The position numbers and the translations under genes were made by a program. The notes under the pieces were generated by a model. It ran no database searches. It was not told the DNA's origin and was given only the letters and a program-made list of their open reading frames with translations. Positions 6,176-7,381 of a DNA stretch of 7,381 nucleotides are shown here, piece by piece. The stretch comes from CAYFMP01 sp964344215 (GTDB lineage Bacteria; Pseudomonadota; Alphaproteobacteria; Rhodospirillales; Casp-alpha2): positions 1-7,381 of the forward strand of contig CAYFMP010000122.1 of NCBI GenBank assembly GCA_964344215.1. Direction: 5' to 3'. Positions within the stretch are counted from its first letter, which is position 1; each line of letters opens with the position of its first letter.

Positions 6176-6754
6176 ATGGACATATCCGTTAAAGGCAAGA
6201 AACTGGACGTCGGCGAAGCACTTCGCGGCCACGTGGAATCGCAGTTGAGTTCGGCTGTCGCCAAGTACTTCACCCAGGCTCTCGATGCTACGGTCACGTT
6301 CTCGCGCGAGGCCCACCAGATGCGGGCCGATATCTCGGTCCATCCCGGTCCCCGTGGGCTGGTCGTCCAGGGCCGTTCGGCGGCCGAGGATCCCTACGCC
6401 GCCTTCGACGGCGCGCTGGAGCGGATATCGAAGCAGCTTCGGCGTTACAAGCGTCGCCTCAACGACCACCACAAGGGCCAACACGGCCAGGACGAGATGT
6501 TGCCGGCCCTGCAATACGTGATCCAGGCCGAGAACGACGACGAAGTGCTGACCGATGAGGCGCAGCCGACGATCGTCGCCGAGATGTCGACGGAGATCGC
6601 CACGCTGAGCGTCGGTGAAGCGGTCATGCGCATGGATCTGGCCGACCTGCCGGTGGTCATGTTCCGCAACAAGGCCAACGGCGGCCTCAACGTCGTTTAC
6701 CGGCGAACGGATGGTAACGTCGGCTGGATCGACCCGGCCAATGCAGCGAAGTAG
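6176..6754 (+). CDS. hpf: Ribosome hibernation promoting factor, long form
   Basis: Hpf binds the 30S decoding region during starvation and, in its long form, dimerises 70S ribosomes into inactive 100S particles. The 192-residue protein has the S30AE (RaiA/YfiA) domain at about 1-100, starting MDISVKGKKLDVGEALRGHV and ending in the basic helix ERISKQLRRYKRRLNDHHK. A linker of about 35 residues follows, then the C-terminal dimerisation domain at about 133-187 with SVGEAVMRMDLADLPVVMF (145-163) and the closing NVVYRRTDGNVGWIDP. E. coli Hpf is short (95 residues) and lacks the C-terminal domain; the long form is usual in alphaproteobacteria. ATG 6176 fits the canonical N-terminus; AGGA (6160-6163) is 12 nt upstream. 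It has its own 250-bp upstream gap, so it may be expressed apart from rpoN. Older databases call it sigma-54 modulation protein from this gene order. Confidence 0.95.
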   Translation: MDISVKGKKLDVGEALRGHVESQLSSAVAKYFTQALDATVTFSREAHQMRADISVHPGPRGLVVQGRSAAEDPYAAFDGALERISKQLRRYKRRLNDHHKGQHGQDEMLPALQYVIQAENDDEVLTDEAQPTIVAEMSTEIATLSVGEAVMRMDLADLPVVMFRNKANGGLNVVYRRTDGNVGWIDPANAAK

Positions 6755-6770
6755 CGCCGCCGACCGACGC
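6754..6770 (+). other. Hairpin 1 between hpf and ptsN (imperfect)
   Basis: GCGCCG (6754-6759) faces CGACGC (6765-6770) over the loop CCGAC, with one C-A mismatch. It overlaps the last base of the hpf TAG stop. Together with hairpin 2 it forms a 20-base near-direct repeat (6752-6771 and 6780-6799, 17 of 20 identical). Confidence 0.5.
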
Positions 6771-6781
6771 CGGAAATAATA

Positions 6782-6798
6782 GCGCCGACGACCGGCGC
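6782..6798 (+). other. Hairpin 2 between hpf and ptsN (perfect)
   Basis: GCGCCG (6782-6787) pairs perfectly with CGGCGC (6793-6798) over the 5-nt loop ACGAC. It ends 7 nt before the ptsN ribosome site AGGA (6806-6809). There is no U-tract, so it is more likely an RNA-stability or attenuation element than a full terminator. The function is inferred. Confidence 0.5.
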
Positions 6799-6815
6799 AA
6801 CGAAAAGGAAAAGCC

Positions 6816-7280
6816 ATGGAGATCAACGATCTCGTATCCCCCGAAGGCGTCGTCGCCAACTTGAGGGCGACCAGCAAGAAACAAGCACTCCAGGACCTGT
6901 CGGCGCGCGCCGCCGATTTGAGCGAGCAGCACGAACGCGCCATCTTCGACGTCTTGATGGAGCGTGAACGCCTCGGCACCACCGGCGTCGGCAACGGCAT
7001 CGCCATACCGCACGGCAAGCTGCCCAACCTGGATCGGCTGTACGGCCTGTTCGCGCGCCTCGAACAACCGGTCGACTTCCAGGCGATCGATGAGCGTCCG
7101 GTCGATCTGATCTTTCTTCTTTTGGCTCCCGAATCGGCCGGCGCCGATCACCTGAAGGCGTTGGCCCGGGTGTCGAGGCTGCTGCGCGACAAGGCCGTGT
7201 GCGACAAGCTGCGCGGCACCGACAGCGCCGAAGCACTGTACGGCATTCTCCCCGAAAGCACCGAAAACCAAGCCGCCTGA
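6816..7280 (+). CDS. ptsN: Nitrogen PTS EIIA protein (EIIA-Ntr)
   Basis: PtsN is the terminal phosphoacceptor of the PEP-dependent nitrogen phosphotransferase chain (PtsP to NPr to PtsN). It is a regulator rather than a sugar transporter; known targets in other bacteria include potassium transport and sensor kinases. The 154-residue protein is one EIIA type-2 domain. The phosphorylated histidine is H66 in VGNGIAIPHGKLPNL, preceded by the usual ERLGTTG. VDFQAIDERPVDLIFLLLAPE (within 76-106) and HLKALARVSRLLRDK match the family core, and the length agrees with E. coli PtsN (163). ATG 6816 has AGGA (6806-6809) 6 nt upstream. It lies 61 bp after hpf, across two hairpins, and is probably co-transcribed with hpf. 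No rapZ or npr follows within the 101 bp left. Confidence 0.95.
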   Translation: MEINDLVSPEGVVANLRATSKKQALQDLSARAADLSEQHERAIFDVLMERERLGTTGVGNGIAIPHGKLPNLDRLYGLFARLEQPVDFQAIDERPVDLIFLLLAPESAGADHLKALARVSRLLRDKAVCDKLRGTDSAEALYGILPESTENQAA

Positions 7281-7306
7281 AGAAGCGCCCGCGTTTGCGA
7301 AGTCCT

Positions 7307-7326
7307 CGGCCGGCCGCCGCCGGCCG
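7307..7326 (+). terminator. Strong GC hairpin after ptsN, possible terminator
   Basis: CGGCCGGC (7307-7314) pairs perfectly with GCCGGCCG (7319-7326) around the tetraloop CGCC. It is the strongest stem noticed in the window and starts 26 bp after the ptsN stop. No U-tract follows (next bases CCTAGAG), so it is not a classic intrinsic terminator. It could stabilise the 3' end or act with Rho. Confidence 0.45.
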
Positions 7327-7328
7327 CC

Positions 7329-7371
7329 TAGAGCGGTTCACGTTGATATGGAATCGCTGAGACGCGCTCTC
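7329..7371. repeat. Possible copy of a dispersed palindromic repeat
   Basis: AGAGCG (7330-7335) pairs with CGCTCT (7365-7370) around 29 nt that include GGTTCACGTT and GGAATCG. The motif TAGAGCGGTTCACGTT resembles intergenic palindromes often seen in alphaproteobacterial genomes; this is recalled as a general pattern, not matched to a named family. The interior looks decayed, since the right arm lacks the match to GGTTCACG. One copy in one window cannot prove a repeat family. Confidence 0.35.
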
Positions 7372-7381
7372 CGGTCTCCTG

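Noticed and set aside
1..7381. Mobile elements, CRISPR arrays, toxin-antitoxin or defence genes
   Set aside because: No transposase, integrase, repeat-spacer array or unfamiliar operon is visible. All gene-sized plus-strand frames that are not shadows are accounted for by core genes.

Overview
This window is a GC-rich, densely packed, entirely plus-strand chromosomal locus. It carries the conserved lipopolysaccharide-transport / RpoN neighbourhood of Proteobacteria. The short RNase D without HRDC domains, the gene order and the protein sequences point to an alphaproteobacterium, probably Rhodospirillales-like. That placement is an inference from family resemblance; the species cannot be named from the sequence alone.

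Layout. Bases 1-52 are the 3' end of a tRNA-Leu (anticodon NAG, encoded CCA). After 48 bp comes a 212-codon RNase D family exonuclease (101-739). An AT-rich gap with a sigma-70-like promoter (about 767-795) precedes kdsD/kpsF (892-1899), lptC (GTG start, 1917-2627), lptA (2624-3451, overlapping lptC by ATGA), lptB (3481-4281) and rpoN (4303-5925). These five genes are spaced like one operon. A second AT-rich gap of 250 bp (5926-6175) holds a candidate promoter, a long leader with a possible 28-codon small ORF, and then hpf (long form, 6176-6754). Two hairpins separate hpf from ptsN (6816-7280). A strong GC hairpin and a decayed-looking palindrome close the window.

How the genes fit together. 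KdsD makes arabinose-5-phosphate, the precursor of the inner-core LPS sugar Kdo. LptB is the ATPase that powers LPS extraction from the inner membrane; LptC and LptA carry the LPS across the periplasm. RpoN is sigma-54, Hpf hibernates ribosomes, and PtsN is the output protein of the nitrogen PTS. In Enterobacteria the same cluster also holds kdsC (between kdsD and lptC) and rapZ-npr (after ptsN); none of these is present at those positions here.

No mobile element, CRISPR array or unknown multi-gene system is visible, so this is a core-genome region. The best second-look items are small. They are a palindrome between the lptB Shine-Dalgarno and its start codon that would bring the two to normal spacing, a tandemly duplicated module in LptA, a 15-bp tandem repeat expanding the acidic region of RpoN, a possible leader ORF before hpf in the same frame, paired hairpins before ptsN, and a tRNA gene directly abutting an RNase D gene.
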